64,000 nucleotides of DNA from Prorocentrum cordatum (GCA_963575745.1 CAUYUJ010018862.1:110001-174000), one strand, 5' to 3'. Shown: positions 11,131-20,355, numbered from the stretch's first letter. The notes: a model not told the origin generated them from the sequence alone. A program made the numbers and translations.

Positions 11131-11990
11131 CAGCAATCGGACCGCGCGCGGGGTTCGAAAACAGTTTCGCGGAAGCGTCTGAAAATGCACTCCCAGAAAT
11201 GACGGTCGAAAACCTTCGAAACTCACGCGCGGAATACACGGCCCGGAAATCCAGGCACAAGGCGCTCTATCTGACGAGCGCGAAGGCGAAAGGGGCAGGG
11301 AGGAAGAAGGGAGTACCAAAGCACGCATTGACCTCATAAGCAGTATGGCCTATGCCTGCAGCCGTGGCAGTAACAACCGCCCCAGCTCGTCACGCCCTCA
11401 AATCCTTCGCCAATCGGACAAGAATCTGGATGCATGCCACCAGGCGAACACATGGGCCAGTGGTCCTTGAACCTTGGCCGCATCGCAGATTCGGGCGCAC
11501 AGGAAGCGTCTGGCCGCATCTCGCAGTCCCGTTCTCGACCCTGGCCCTTTCCGAGTGCAGCGCCTTGCCGAACCCTGGATGCCTGACTCTCGGGGGCCCT
11601 CTCCTCGCCACGGCTGCACGCAGCTCGAGAAACTAGTGCGATTGGAGCACAGGATGGCTTTGGACATTTACATGGAGCACGCCTCAACAAACACCCAGAA
11701 GAGTACAGCCCAACGAGCTCCGCAAGCCTCGGGCGTATGCGCCAAACAACCAGAAAAGGCAAAAAGTAACTTCCGATTCGCACCCACAATCCCTCCAGCA
11801 AAACCCCCTTAATCAAACGTCCGATACCCAAGTGCTGTCCTCCTTTTCCCCATCAATCCACTGGCCCCTGGAAAACCCCAAAGGCAGCCGTGTACTATCT
11901 AGACGACCACCCTTCGGGTGATACGGATGCCGAGGGGGGGGGGAAAAGAAAACCCACTGACAACGACTGCGCTGACTGTGATGGCGATGA
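11131..11990. other. No gene recognised
   Basis: Mixed sequence with short overlapping open frames on both strands; none shows a domain or a clear coding signature. Confidence 0.5.
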
Positions 11991-12515
11991 GATAGCGCCA
12001 TCGATCTCACGAACCTCACAATCGATCTCACTACCGCTCTCAGATCGCACTATCGGTCCCCCCATCGATCTCAAGATCGATCTCATAAGAGATCTCACTA
12101 TCGCCCCCACAAGAGATCTCACGAGACACCATCGGGACACCACGATGGGGCACCCCTGGCCACGACGGGGCACCCCCAGCCAAAGATCTGTGGTGCTCGA
12201 TCTCGTTCTCGATCTCACTGTCGATATCTCGATGTCACGATCGATCTCGTGAGCATGATCGATCACGCAATCGATCACGCTATCGATCTCACAGCTGATC
12301 TCCTGAACTGCCATCGGAACAACACGGCGGGACACCCGGAGCCGCCGTCGAGACACTCCGCGCCACCAACGGGGCACCCCGCGCCACCGACGGGGCACCC
12401 TTGCGCCACCGACGGGGCAACCCGGGATCGATCTCACGATCACGCAGTCGATCACGCAGTCGATCTTATTGCCGGTCTCGCTATCAAGCTCATACTCCAG
12501 ATTTCGTAATAAAGG
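11991..12515. repeat. GATC-rich degenerate repeat (ATCGATCTCAC)
   Basis: The word ATCGATCTCAC and variants recur many times, with an inserted patch of GGGGCACCC-type repeats at about 12140-12180 and 12320-12420. Confidence 0.75.
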
Positions 12516-12860
12516 GATGGGGGTCTCATTTCGGGGGGGGGGTCTCTTCCAGGCTATCTTGGAGGGCCTGGGGGGTCTGGGGACGATGTTTTGGAGGGTT
12601 CTCCCACGGGGGAGGTCTGAAATGGCTTGTCTTGGAGGGTCCAGACCCCCTCCCTTTTAGTACGAAATCTGGAGTACCTGCTATCACGAGCTCCCATCGA
12701 GACGCCAGGGATGGACACCCAGAGTGGTCGACGCATGGAGCCCCGTGCGCCGAGGTAGCGCGCGATAGGGGGTTTTTGCGGAGCTCCGCGCTGCCGGGGG
12801 GTGGTCCCGGATGACCCAGAGGGAACCGGGCCCGGGAGGGGGGTGGTCTGGTCGGGCGGG

Positions 12861-12935
12861 AGGAGGAGGAGGAGGAGGAGGAGGAGGAGGAGGAGGAGGA
12901 GGAGGAGGAGGAGGAGGAGGAGGAGGGGGGGAGGA
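12861..12935. repeat. (GGA)n microsatellite
   Basis: About 75 bp of tandem GGA. Confidence 0.95.
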
Positions 12936-13069
12936 AAAGGAGGGGGTGGTCTGGTCGGGCGGGAGGCCTGGCCGTGGCAGCAGGCACATCTCCCAGCGTC
13001 CCACGGGCTGCTGTCATTGCTCTTGCTGTTGCGGCTGGGGCGACGCTCGGGGACTGGTCTGGTCAGGCT

Positions 13070-13660
13070 TGGGTCGTTGTGGCGAAGGCTGGAGGTCGAT
13101 AGGTGGAGGTGCAGGTGGAATGTCGGATGCCGGGTGCTGGAGGAGGTCGGAGCGCATAGGTGGCGGGAGCTGGAGGTCCATGGGTGGAGGCTGAAATGGA
13201 AAGTCGGACCCTTGACGTTGGATGCAGGAGCGCTGATGTGGCGGAAGCTGGAGACCGACAGGTGGAGGCGGAAGTGGAAAGCTGGATGCTGGAGGTCGGA
13301 GCGCTGAGGTGGTGGAAGCTGGCGGTCGATTGGTGGAGGTGGAAGTGGAAACTCGGATGCTGGGTGCTGGAGGTCGGAGCGCTGCGGCGGGGGGTCGATA
13401 GGTGGTGGTGGTGGTGGTGGAATTGGAAGGTCGGATGCTGTGAGCTGGAGGTCGGGGCGCTGAGGCTGGAGGTCGCGAGGCGGTGGTGGGAGTGGAAGGT
13501 CGGATGCTGTGAGCCGGAATCTGGAGCGCTGAAGTGGTGGAGCCTGGAGGTCGATAGGTGAAGGTGACCGTGGAGAGTCGGCTGCTGGATGCTGGAGGTC
13601 GGAGCGCTGAGGTGGTGGGGGCTGGAAGCGCGGCGGTGTCCCAGTTTCCGGAGGTCGGAG
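13070..13660. repeat. ~70-bp minisatellite
   Basis: Units contain GGTGGAAGCTGGAGGTCGAT, AGGTGGAGG and GGAGGTCGGAGCGCTGAGG. Minus-strand frames read as repeats of SAPTSSIQ and LHLSTS; these follow from the repeat and are not called as a gene. Confidence 0.8.
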
Positions 13661-13673
13661 CGCGAAGCTGGAA

Positions 13674-13748
13674 GGAGGAGGAGGAGGAGGAGGAGGAGGA
13701 GGAGGAGGAGGAGGAGGAGGAGGAGGAGGAGGAGGAGGAGGAGGAGGA
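13674..13748. repeat. (GGA)n flanking retrotransposon, left side
   Basis: Tandem GGA triplets end exactly where the B2 repeat of the retrotransposon begins. The same microsatellite type resumes at 20427, on the other side of the element. Confidence 0.9.
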
Positions 13749-13899
13749 TGCTGGGCGCGCTCACCTTTTCCTCTCCCGAGGGGCCAGAACCAGATTATGT
13801 AGGAATCGACAGCCAGCTGAGATCTCAGCGAATTGGGAAGGCAGCGCAAAGGATTCGGCCTCAAGCCGAGGTCAACTGAGCAGGCTTCGCAACATCACC
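13749..13899 (-). repeat. Split direct repeat B2
   Basis: 151 bp identical to 14028-14178. It forms the outer 3' end of the element in its coding orientation and abuts the (GGA)n tract. Confidence 0.95.
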
Positions 13900-13956
13900 G
13901 CCGTAGAGAGAAGCGGCATGCAGCGACACGGCGAGGAGGTGGAGGGGAGGAGGAGG
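13900..13956. other. 57-bp spacer between B2 and A2
   Basis: Lies between the outer B repeat and A2. Its last ~24 bases are GGA-rich like the flanking microsatellite, which may mean that it derives partly from target DNA. Confidence 0.6.
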
Positions 13957-14027
13957 TAGACTTGAGCCGCGACACCAGCGGCCAACAAGTACGCACACCC
14001 AGCAATGTACTTCGGAGAAGCTCGCTC
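13957..14027 (-). repeat. Split direct repeat A2
   Basis: 71 bp identical to 20356-20426, joined directly to B1 with no intervening base. The B1-A2 junction is what a B2-to-A1 circle junction would look like. Confidence 0.95.
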
Positions 14028-14178
14028 TGCTGGGCGCGCTCACCTTTTCCTCTCCCGAGGGGCCAGAACCAGATTATGTAGGAATCGACAGCCAGCTGAG
14101 ATCTCAGCGAATTGGGAAGGCAGCGCAAAGGATTCGGCCTCAAGCCGAGGTCAACTGAGCAGGCTTCGCAACATCACC
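14028..14178 (-). repeat. Split direct repeat B1
   Basis: 151 bp identical to 13749-13899, located about 60 bp beyond the pol stop codon. Confidence 0.95.
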
Positions 14179-14239
14179 AATTCCCATTCTATGCCCTGGC
14201 CGCTAAGGCCGTCTTCAGAGGGCAAGCAATCACATAAAG

Positions 14240-17200
14240 TCACTGGCACGCGAGTTGATTCAGACGACTTGCTTCGATGGCCCCGGCGGAGGCCCACAAC
14301 CACTTGGCCCCTTCAGTGCACATGCCTGACGGATAGGGCTCGGCGCGGGAGGTCCATTTTTGAGACGACCCCGGGATTGCGCCGGAAAGGTGGACGTGGG
14401 CCTCCCCAGAGAAATCACACACTCCATGGCGGGAGGAACAAAGACAGGAGAAGGAGGGAGGAGCGAGCTGGAGGTGCCAGGCCAAAATTTTTGTGCGCTT
14501 GCGCCAAGGCACTTTGAATTGACAGAAATCAAAGACATAAGCTCGGCAGGCAGAATGAGTGGCTAATCTTTTCATGTTCGGTGTGAACCATGCGAGACTA
14601 CTGCTGGGATTCTCGGCGACCGCTGGGGCCCGGGCACGAATGCGCGAGCCAACGATCCGGCACGTGGCGAGGAGGGAGCGGTTGCCCGCCAAGGCCCGCT
14701 CGAGGCCCACAGGGTCCAGGTCGGCACGCCCGAAAAGTTGGGAGTGGGTTCGGTACCGCCCGCGGGATGCGACGCTCCACGTGGAGCAGGGAAAGGCCAA
14801 CCAAATCCCCCGGACCAGCTTGCTGCTGATCCACCCCACGATCAGATCCACGACCACGGGGTTGTTGAGATTAAAAGCGGGGTTAAACTTAGCGTCGACC
14901 TCAATGACTCCCCAACCGCCACACTTACGAAGACCGCGAGCGATACCTCCAGCCCCAGAGAACAAGTCAAGGAAAACTTGGCCTTTGTGGGGAGCAGCGG
15001 CGGAGGCGGCCGAAAAGGCCTGAGACCATGCTCGATGGATGGCGTCTCGGCTCAGGCGGGTCGCGGAGTCGAGAGTGTCACCAGCCTTCCAGAGTCCAGC
15101 CCCACGGGCGGCGGCGCTCAGCCCCTGCGCCCTGGTGGCGCTTGGCAGCGCAGCCGCCCGGAGAAGAGGCCGGCGAGGTTGGCCTCGACCCACTCGCCGA
15201 ACGCCTTGATCTCGGGGGACAGCTTCTCGCACTCGGCCAGGTAGCGGGTCCCCTTGCGGTACCGCCGTGTGCTGGACTCGCTCAGGTGCCTGAGCCGCTC
15301 CTGGACGGCTCCGAACTCCCTCACTTTGAACAACGCGTCGTGGGAGGCGGCCCCGTGGCGGACCTGGTACGGGTGCACGTCCTCGAGCCCCGCCAGGCTG
15401 GCGCACGCGGCGAAGTCCTGGCGGAACCTTGGGCCGGAGAACGGCCACAGAGGCTTGTCCGCCTGGCTCCGCGACTTCAGGGCCTTCAGGGCGAAGCTCA
15501 CGCTCTGCGCGGCGTCCGACTCTAGCACCATCCCCTCGTCGAAGTGGCCCGTCTTGCTCCGATCGGGCAGCTCCTCGGGGAACAGCAGGATGGCCCACCT
15601 GTTGATCCGGCTCCGCCGAGCTGGCGCCACCAGGGACCCACCCACCATGCCAATCAGGTCGCTGGGCAACCTGAGGTACGCGTCCCAAGCGACGAGGAGG
15701 CCGAGGCAGAAGTCGAGCAAGCCGCAGAACACGCCGGCCCCGATGATCGCGAAGACCCCCTGCTTGGGAAGCGGTCTGCGGGTCTTGCCAGGAGCCATCT
15801 TCTTGAAACCCTTGAGTGCGGCTCGGCTGCCCTCCAGGGCCCCCGGCCGCTTCAAGCCCTGACTCGGGTGAAAGAAAAGGACAGCCGCCAAGGTCTTCTC
15901 GCCCTGGTCCCGATTCCAACCGTCGAAGAACAGGTGATCCAGATAGCTGGCGAGGGCCCTGTCTAAGTCGACCACGGTGCTGAGCCTCAGCTTCTCCCCC
16001 CGGCTCCAGTCCAGGAAGTCGGTGTAGGCTCGCTGGTGCTGCAGCTGTGTCCCGTGCCCCGCTCGAGAGGTCTGCAAGAACGTCAGACCCTCTGCTGCCG
16101 CCCTGGAGGCTGCGGGCAGAAGGCGGCGCCGATGGCCCGCGCGACGAGCCTGCAGAGCGGCGGCTCGCGCCGTCCTCTTGGCCCGCGCGGTCCGTCCGCC
16201 GCGAACTGCAGCAACTGCGGCGGCTCCCTGAGCCCGGACTGCCCGAACGACTGGAAGAGGTGGACGAGCTGGCACGGCCACCACCGCGGTCACCGCAGTC
16301 GCTGACGGGCTCGACGTCGCACCGCGCCAGGCCAGCGGGGCGGGCCTCGGGATCGAGGCCGTCGCCGAGCCCACAAAGCCCGAGCGGAGCTGCAAGCTGT
16401 CCGCGGGCTCGCTGCACGATGGTCCGCTCGAGCTCACGATCGAAAGCAGTGCCGGCCGAAGGGCTCGCGCCGGCCGTGCCTCCAGGCCTGGCCCAGGCCG
16501 CCGGAGCATCGCGGAACGCTGGCCCGCGTGGGTCGCGCCTCCAGGCGCTTGCGCGGGCCGAGAGGCTGCGAGAGGGGTCGTCTGCAGGGTTCAACTCTGA
16601 TGCAATCCATCGGACCACAAATGAAGTATTTGAGAGAATAGAAAGACACAATAACTCCTGACATGTTCGATTCAGCAGTGGGGATGTCGAACGCCCCTTG
16701 CCCGTAGCTAAGACCACAGACATATTGTCGCACAGAAGCAGATGACGGCGACCGAAGCTGCTGACGTTTCGTAGCTTGTGTCGGGCCCCCATCGCCAGGG
16801 CCCGCCCCTCCGCCCGCATGATATTCTCCGACGAGGCGAACCGGCCGAACAAAACGGTGGACCAGGTGTCGAAATCCCCGATCTGCTCCCCATCGATGTG
16901 GAAGAAGTCGGTGACCCCACGGCGGGCTCTCACTTGGGAAACTCGAGGCTTGGAGGGGCCCTGAGGGGCCAGCCCGAGACTCTGCTCCCGGGCGCAGATG
17001 GCATCCTCGACGCAGTACCTCCACTTCTCCGCACGGCTGGCCACGGCTCGAACTGCCTCCGAGCCCCAAGCCCGCTCGCAGACGCCGAAACCCCCGAAGT
17101 CGAACTCGGTGGCCCCGGAAGCGTCGGAGGCCATCACCCACGGGTCGAACGGCCTCTTGGTGTCGACAGCGGCGAACGGCAGAAGTGCTGCCGCGATCCG

Positions 17201-18661
17201 CAGCTCCCGAGTCACACAACTCCAGAGACGCCACCGCTGCTCCCCGGCCATTTCACAAAAACGGAAAGCGCTGCTGAGGATACACAAAAGCTCACGTTTC
17301 AATAAGAAGGCCCAGGTTAAATGGCCCAAGACCCGGCGCATCTGGACCCCGGTGCGCCAGCCCTGACGGCAGAGCTCCAAGAGCCCCAAGCGAATTTTCC
17401 ACAAGCGCCGGGTCGAAAGCGAAATGATTCCAGAGCTGCGTTCGAACGTGAGGCCTGTGAAAGACTGCTGTTCAGACGCCCCGACCATCCCTTTACAAAC
17501 CAGACCACGAGATCCCAGGAGCTCGACGGCGGACGCGCATCCGTCCGAGCAGCACTTTTCGCTGGTCCCGAGGAAAGCGACCCCGTCGACATACGCGGCA
17601 GCGAAAGGCCCTTCCTCGAGGCCGGCGGCTGCCCGTCTATCCTGGACAAGTCTGGAGGGGGGGGGGCCGGAGTCAAGAACAGCCTGCTCTACCATACACT
17701 GACAGAAGTATAAAGACCAAGACCACCCCATGGGTAACGCGCGGAGGACGGGCGAGAGTTCCCCAACCCCGCGAAGCTCCCCGGAGCTGCCTGGACAAAG
17801 TGCCTCGAGGTGACGACAGGAGACAGGGGGGAGGACAAAATAATCTTCGATCCCTGCGGGCAGGCCGATCCGATAGAATGCATTATCAACGTCTGCCTGG
17901 CACAAAGAGAGCTCACATTGATCTGGCACATACAAAGAGTTCCATGCACTAGCCGTGGGCAACTGAGAATACTCGGGCGAATTGAAAAACTCGTTGCTAC
18001 CTCGAGTGTCGAGTATCAGTCTCTGCCTGACGCCATCACTCTTCAACGCGAAGAACACTCCCAAGGTCGCGTCGAGGCGGCCTCTCAGGTTCACCAAACC
18101 GGCGGCCTGGAGGTCTAACACGAACTGGGCATAGGTACCCTTCGCGCGTAGTCGACTGTCGACGTGGGGTTTGAATTTCTGCACTACTTCCCGGCTGACA
18201 CCGGGCCGCAAAAGATGCTGTCGCCACTCCTTCCAGAAACTTAAGGCCGCGCCGCCGAGGCACCGGCCCCCCTCGGCCAGGACCCCGCCGGTCGGCAGCG
18301 AGACGAGGTCTCGCTGGTAAGGAGCCGTCTTCACCGGGTCACCGTACCCGGGCCTGCTCCCGCACAGCTCACTGCAGGCTGCCGCGGGGCTCACCTCCGG
18401 GGCGCCGAGTCGCTCCCAACCACGTCGGAGATGCTCGACACCACGGACCTGAGCGAGAGAAAGTTGGTGCGAGACCTGGGCCTCGCCGTGGTTGTACAAA
18501 AGGTTGAGGGCGGTCACCGACTCACGCACGCGCTCGTCGACGAGGGTCCGGCGGAGGAGCCGGCTGCGGACGCTGCGGCTGCAGCGGCCAGCGCCAGGCG
18601 GCTCGCGCGGGGCCGAGAGGGCGGCCAGGTTGATAGGCAGCAGCTCGCGAGCGACCACCAT
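14240..18661 (-). CDS. pol: reverse transcriptase, RNase H and C5-methyltransferase-like domain
   Basis: The 1473-codon frame starts at an ATG. Residues ~160-470 are a reverse transcriptase with LILDTRGSNEFF (215-226), QADVDNAFYRIGLP (255-268, catalytic Asp) and AYVDGVAF (356-363), where the usual second Asp of YxDD is Gly. Residues ~505-700 are RNase H: Asp513 in SDASG, Glu618, Asp645 in LLLCDNMS, and NPADDPSR near 691-698. Residues ~700-1190 lie opposite the recombinase gene, which uses another frame, and look like non-functional translation. Residues ~1195-1410 resemble a cytosine-5 DNA methyltransferase: motif I FLDLFSGAGG (1230-1239), the catalytic-loop-like AFPCSTWS with Cys1292, and ENP (1350-1352). 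Pol follows the gag-like ORF in the same frame after one TAG and 21 open codons. The domain calls are firm; how the protein is expressed is unknown. Confidence 0.85.
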   Translation of the reverse strand: MVVARELLPINLAALSAPREPPGAGRCSRSVRSRLLRRTLVDERVRESVTALNLLYNHGEAQVSHQLSLAQVRGVEHLRRGWERLGAPEVSPAAACSELCGSRPGYGDPVKTAPYQRDLVSLPTGGVLAEGGRCLGGAALSFWKEWRQHLLRPGVSREVVQKFKPHVDSRLRAKGTYAQFVLDLQAAGLVNLRGRLDATLGVFFALKSDGVRQRLILDTRGSNEFFNSPEYSQLPTASAWNSLYVPDQCELSLCQADVDNAFYRIGLPAGIEDYFVLPPVSCRHLEALCPGSSGELRGVGELSPVLRALPMGWSWSLYFCQCMVEQAVLDSGPPPSRLVQDRRAAAGLEEGPFAAAYVDGVAFLGTSEKCCSDGCASAVELLGSRGLVCKGMVGASEQQSFTGLTFERSSGIISLSTRRLWKIRLGLLELCRQGWRTGVQMRRVLGHLTWAFLLKRELLCILSSAFRFCEMAGEQRWRLWSCVTRELRIAAALLPFAAVDTKRPFDPWVMASDASGATEFDFGGFGVCERAWGSEAVRAVASRAEKWRYCVEDAICAREQSLGLAPQGPSKPRVSQVRARRGVTDFFHIDGEQIGDFDTWSTVLFGRFASSENIMRAEGRALAMGARHKLRNVSSFGRRHLLLCDNMSVVLATGKGRSTSPLLNRTCQELLCLSILSNTSFVVRWIASELNPADDPSRSLSARASAWRRDPRGPAFRDAPAAWARPGGTAGASPSAGTAFDRELERTIVQRARGQLAAPLGLCGLGDGLDPEARPAGLARCDVEPVSDCGDRGGGRASSSTSSSRSGSPGSGSRRSCCSSRRTDRAGQEDGASRRSAGSSRGPSAPPSARSLQGGSRGSDVLADLSSGARDTAAAPASLHRLPGLEPGGEAEAQHRGRLRQGPRQLSGSPVLRRLESGPGREDLGGCPFLSPESGLEAAGGPGGQPSRTQGFQEDGSWQDPQTASQAGGLRDHRGRRVLRLARLLPRPPRRLGRVPQVAQRPDWHGGWVPGGASSAEPDQQVGHPAVPRGAARSEQDGPLRRGDGARVGRRAERELRPEGPEVAEPGGQASVAVLRPKVPPGLRRVRQPGGARGRAPVPGPPRGRLPRRVVQSEGVRSRPGAAQAPERVQHTAVPQGDPLPGRVREAVPRDQGVRRVGRGQPRRPLLRAAALPSATRAQGLSAAARGAGLWKAGDTLDSATRLSRDAIHRAWSQAFSAASAAAPHKGQVFLDLFSGAGGIARGLRKCGGWGVIEVDAKFNPAFNLNNPVVVDLIVGWISSKLVRGIWLAFPCSTWSVASRGRYRTHSQLFGRADLDPVGLERALAGNRSLLATCRIVGSRIRARAPAVAENPSSSLAWFTPNMKRLATHSACRAYVFDFCQFKVPWRKRTKILAWHLQLAPPSFSCLCSSRHGVCDFSGEAHVHLSGAIPGSSQKWTSRAEPYPSGMCTEGAKWLWASAGAIEASRLNQLACQ
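15118..16509 (-). CDS. Tyrosine recombinase of the retrotransposon
   Basis: A 463-codon ORF starts at an ATG just past the RNase H domain and lies +1 relative to pol. It inserts the circular DNA intermediate by Tyr-mediated strand exchange. Residues ~150-245 resemble the N-terminal core-binding part (FLDWSRGEKLRLSTV, ALKGFKKMAPGKTRR). The catalytic part has Arg280 in AYLRLPSDLIGM, Lys319 in DRSKTGHFDEGM, Arg384 in YQVRHGAASHDAL (Tyr replaces the first His of HxxR), His408 and the nucleophile candidate Tyr417 in STRRYRKG. All expected catalytic positions are filled, so the enzyme could be active. The ORF ends just before the methyltransferase domain resumes in the pol frame. The first ~140 residues are Arg/Ala-rich, and the true start may be internal. 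Confidence 0.8.
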   Translation of the reverse strand: MLRRPGPGLEARPARALRPALLSIVSSSGPSCSEPADSLQLRSGFVGSATASIPRPAPLAWRGATSSPSATAVTAVVAVPARPPLPVVRAVRAQGAAAVAAVRGGRTARAKRTARAAALQARRAGHRRRLLPAASRAAAEGLTFLQTSRAGHGTQLQHQRAYTDFLDWSRGEKLRLSTVVDLDRALASYLDHLFFDGWNRDQGEKTLAAVLFFHPSQGLKRPGALEGSRAALKGFKKMAPGKTRRPLPKQGVFAIIGAGVFCGLLDFCLGLLVAWDAYLRLPSDLIGMVGGSLVAPARRSRINRWAILLFPEELPDRSKTGHFDEGMVLESDAAQSVSFALKALKSRSQADKPLWPFSGPRFRQDFAACASLAGLEDVHPYQVRHGAASHDALFKVREFGAVQERLRHLSESSTRRYRKGTRYLAECEKLSPEIKAFGEWVEANLAGLFSGRLRCQAPPGRRG

Positions 18662-18724
18662 CCCAGCCGAGGAGCCGGCAGGGCCCGCCCAGGGGCAGCC
18701 CGGCCGGCGGGTGGCGCCTGTGGG

Positions 18725-18727
18725 CTA
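18725..18727 (-). other. In-frame TAG between gag and pol
   Basis: The gag-like ORF ends in TAG. The same frame continues with CCC ACA GGC and stays open for 21 codons to the pol ATG and beyond. From 20134 to 14240 this is the only internal stop in a 1965-codon frame. It may be a readthrough or reinitiation site, or a point mutation. Confidence 0.7.
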
Positions 18728-20122
18728 CTTGCCCCCGCGGCCGCCACCGCGGCCGCCTCCGGCATCGCCCTCCTGCTGGCCGCCGCCGCCTCCGCCGCCG
18801 CTGCCGCGGCCCGCCTGGAGCCGCTTGAGCTCCGCCGCCTGCTGCTGGATCTTCTGCTGCAACGAGCCCTTGTCGTCGCCGCCCCTGCCTGCGCCGCCTC
18901 CGCCGCCGCCGCGAGAAGAGATGGCCCGCTCCTCGCGAAGCTTGCGCCGCTCCTTGGGCGCGCCTGCCTCGCGGTGGAGCTCGGCCGTGATGTAGTCCTG
19001 GAGCTCCGGCGCGATCATCAGGTGGCCGCGCGTCTCCGAGGTCCCCATCATGAGGTAGTCGTCTTCGGCACCGTCGATGCCGTCGGACCGGCCCATGGCC
19101 CTCTCGCGGTAGCGGTGCTCGATGAGCTGCGCCCGCCTCGCGATGTACTCGAAGGAGGCCAGCTCGCTGACGTTCAGCTGGTCGAAAGACATGGCTACGT
19201 CGAACACGCGCATACACAGCTCGTGCTCGGCAACGCCCGGGTCGCTGGATGAGAGCCCGGTCTCGTGCCTCCACTTCGTGTGCCGTGCCCGCGGGTGAGC
19301 GTCTTGGTCCGCCAGGAACCGCAGGCACCAGCGAGTGGTGCGCGGACCGAGCACTGGCCAGAAGGGCCAGCTCGTCTCGCTGTTGACGGCATCCTTGAAC
19401 AGGCGGCGCCGCTCCCCCTCGGAATTCACCTTGATGCTGAGCACACGGGCGTCTAAGTCCCCGTCGCCGCCGAGCTCGTCACGCTTCACCACTCTCACAA
19501 CATGCGCCTCCGAGCCCATCACCACGAGCCCGAAGCCACCTGCGACTGCGTATCCGTCGGTCGCGCCGCCGAGGAACTCCGTGCGGGCCGTGTCCGAGCC
19601 CGTCGTGGCGAGGATCTCCCAGCAGTGCCCATCGGGCGGCGTCGGCAGGGCCCCATCTGAGACCTCCATGTTAGTCGGAACCTTCACTGCTCCATCCCCT
19701 GACGGCGTTCCCGATGCTGGTAGCGGCTGCTTCCCACGGAGCCGCCGGCTCGGGTGACCGTTGGAGAGAACCTCGGGGCGGCAGAACTGCAAGGCCGCTA
19801 CGTAGTCGAGCGGCGTCGGCTCCCAGTCGGCGCCGTACACCGAGTGTCTCCTCCGCAACTTCTGGCCTTCGGACGTGGAGTCGATGGGCTGGCCCATCTT
19901 GTCGAGCACCACCACCCCAGCCAGAGGCCCGACCGCTAGGAGGTGCGGATAGATGTCCCCGTCTGGGGTGAGACAATAGAAGCATTTCGTCACTAGAGCT
20001 GGAGGTACTGGGTCGCCGACGACGTCGGTGTACTCCCCGGGCGGGCACTCGCAGATGATGATTCTCACTTGCCAGTCCCGCCCTGCCTGCCACAGGACGC
20101 CGACACGTTGACCAGCCTCCAT
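18725..20122 (-). CDS. Gag-like ORF1 protein
   Basis: About 465 codons from an in-frame ATG at 20122. The most characteristic block, at residues ~255-345, reads WPFWPVLGPRTTRWCLRFL, then RHTKWRHETGLSSSD, then FDQLNVSELASFEYIARRAQ. I recall this pattern from ORF1 of dinoflagellate retrotransposons. The C-terminal ~70 residues are Gly/Arg-rich with a short Gln-rich helix (LQQKIQQQAAELKRLQ), which suggests nucleic-acid binding. It stops at a TAG (18725-18727), after which the same frame stays open into pol. The true N-terminus is probably the segment that starts at 20339 in another frame. The role as packaging or RNP protein is inferred from its position. Confidence 0.75.
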   Translation of the reverse strand: MEAGQRVGVLWQAGRDWQVRIIICECPPGEYTDVVGDPVPPALVTKCFYCLTPDGDIYPHLLAVGPLAGVVVLDKMGQPIDSTSEGQKLRRRHSVYGADWEPTPLDYVAALQFCRPEVLSNGHPSRRLRGKQPLPASGTPSGDGAVKVPTNMEVSDGALPTPPDGHCWEILATTGSDTARTEFLGGATDGYAVAGGFGLVVMGSEAHVVRVVKRDELGGDGDLDARVLSIKVNSEGERRRLFKDAVNSETSWPFWPVLGPRTTRWCLRFLADQDAHPRARHTKWRHETGLSSSDPGVAEHELCMRVFDVAMSFDQLNVSELASFEYIARRAQLIEHRYRERAMGRSDGIDGAEDDYLMMGTSETRGHLMIAPELQDYITAELHREAGAPKERRKLREERAISSRGGGGGGAGRGGDDKGSLQQKIQQQAAELKRLQAGRGSGGGGGGGQQEGDAGGGRGGGRGGK

Positions 20123-20339
20123 AGCCCACGGCACAGCAGCAGCACCCCGCAGCAGCTCCGATCAGGAAGCAGAGGGCGCACAGCCCGACGAGGAAGCCCC
20201 GCAAGCTGCCCGTGAGCTCCGAGAGGAGGAGGCACCCGCCCGCGTCCTCGTGCCCTGATATCAGCACCTGGACTGCATGAGGCAACTGACTGAGGGCGAA
20301 CGGCAGGGCTTGGGCACGAAGGAAAGAGATGACCCCCAT
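20123..20339 (-). CDS. ORF1 5' segment with a hydrophobic stretch
   Basis: An ATG at 20339, 16 bases inside the A1 repeat, opens a frame beginning MGVISFLRAQALPFALSQLP. It has a strongly hydrophobic stretch at residues ~46-72 (FLVGLCALCFLIGAAAGCCCC). The gag-like frame is closed upstream by a TGA near 20163, so translation would have to change frame between there and about 20125. That stretch contains a (TGC/GCT)n run, a likely site for a replication indel or slippage. It is best read as the true start of ORF1, displaced by one frameshift. A membrane-associated N-terminus is an inference. Confidence 0.5.
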
Positions 20340-20355
20340 GCGCCGCCTTCTGAAT

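Noticed and set aside
12554-13864. 436-codon minus-strand frame with repeated SAPTSSIQHP-like units
   Set aside because: Explained by the ~70-bp minisatellite and the B2 repeat; the other strand is equally open.
13957-14027. GGCTCAAG on the minus strand of the A repeat as a spliced-leader relic
   Set aside because: Only the last eight bases match the leader and the preceding bases differ, so chance is a sufficient explanation.
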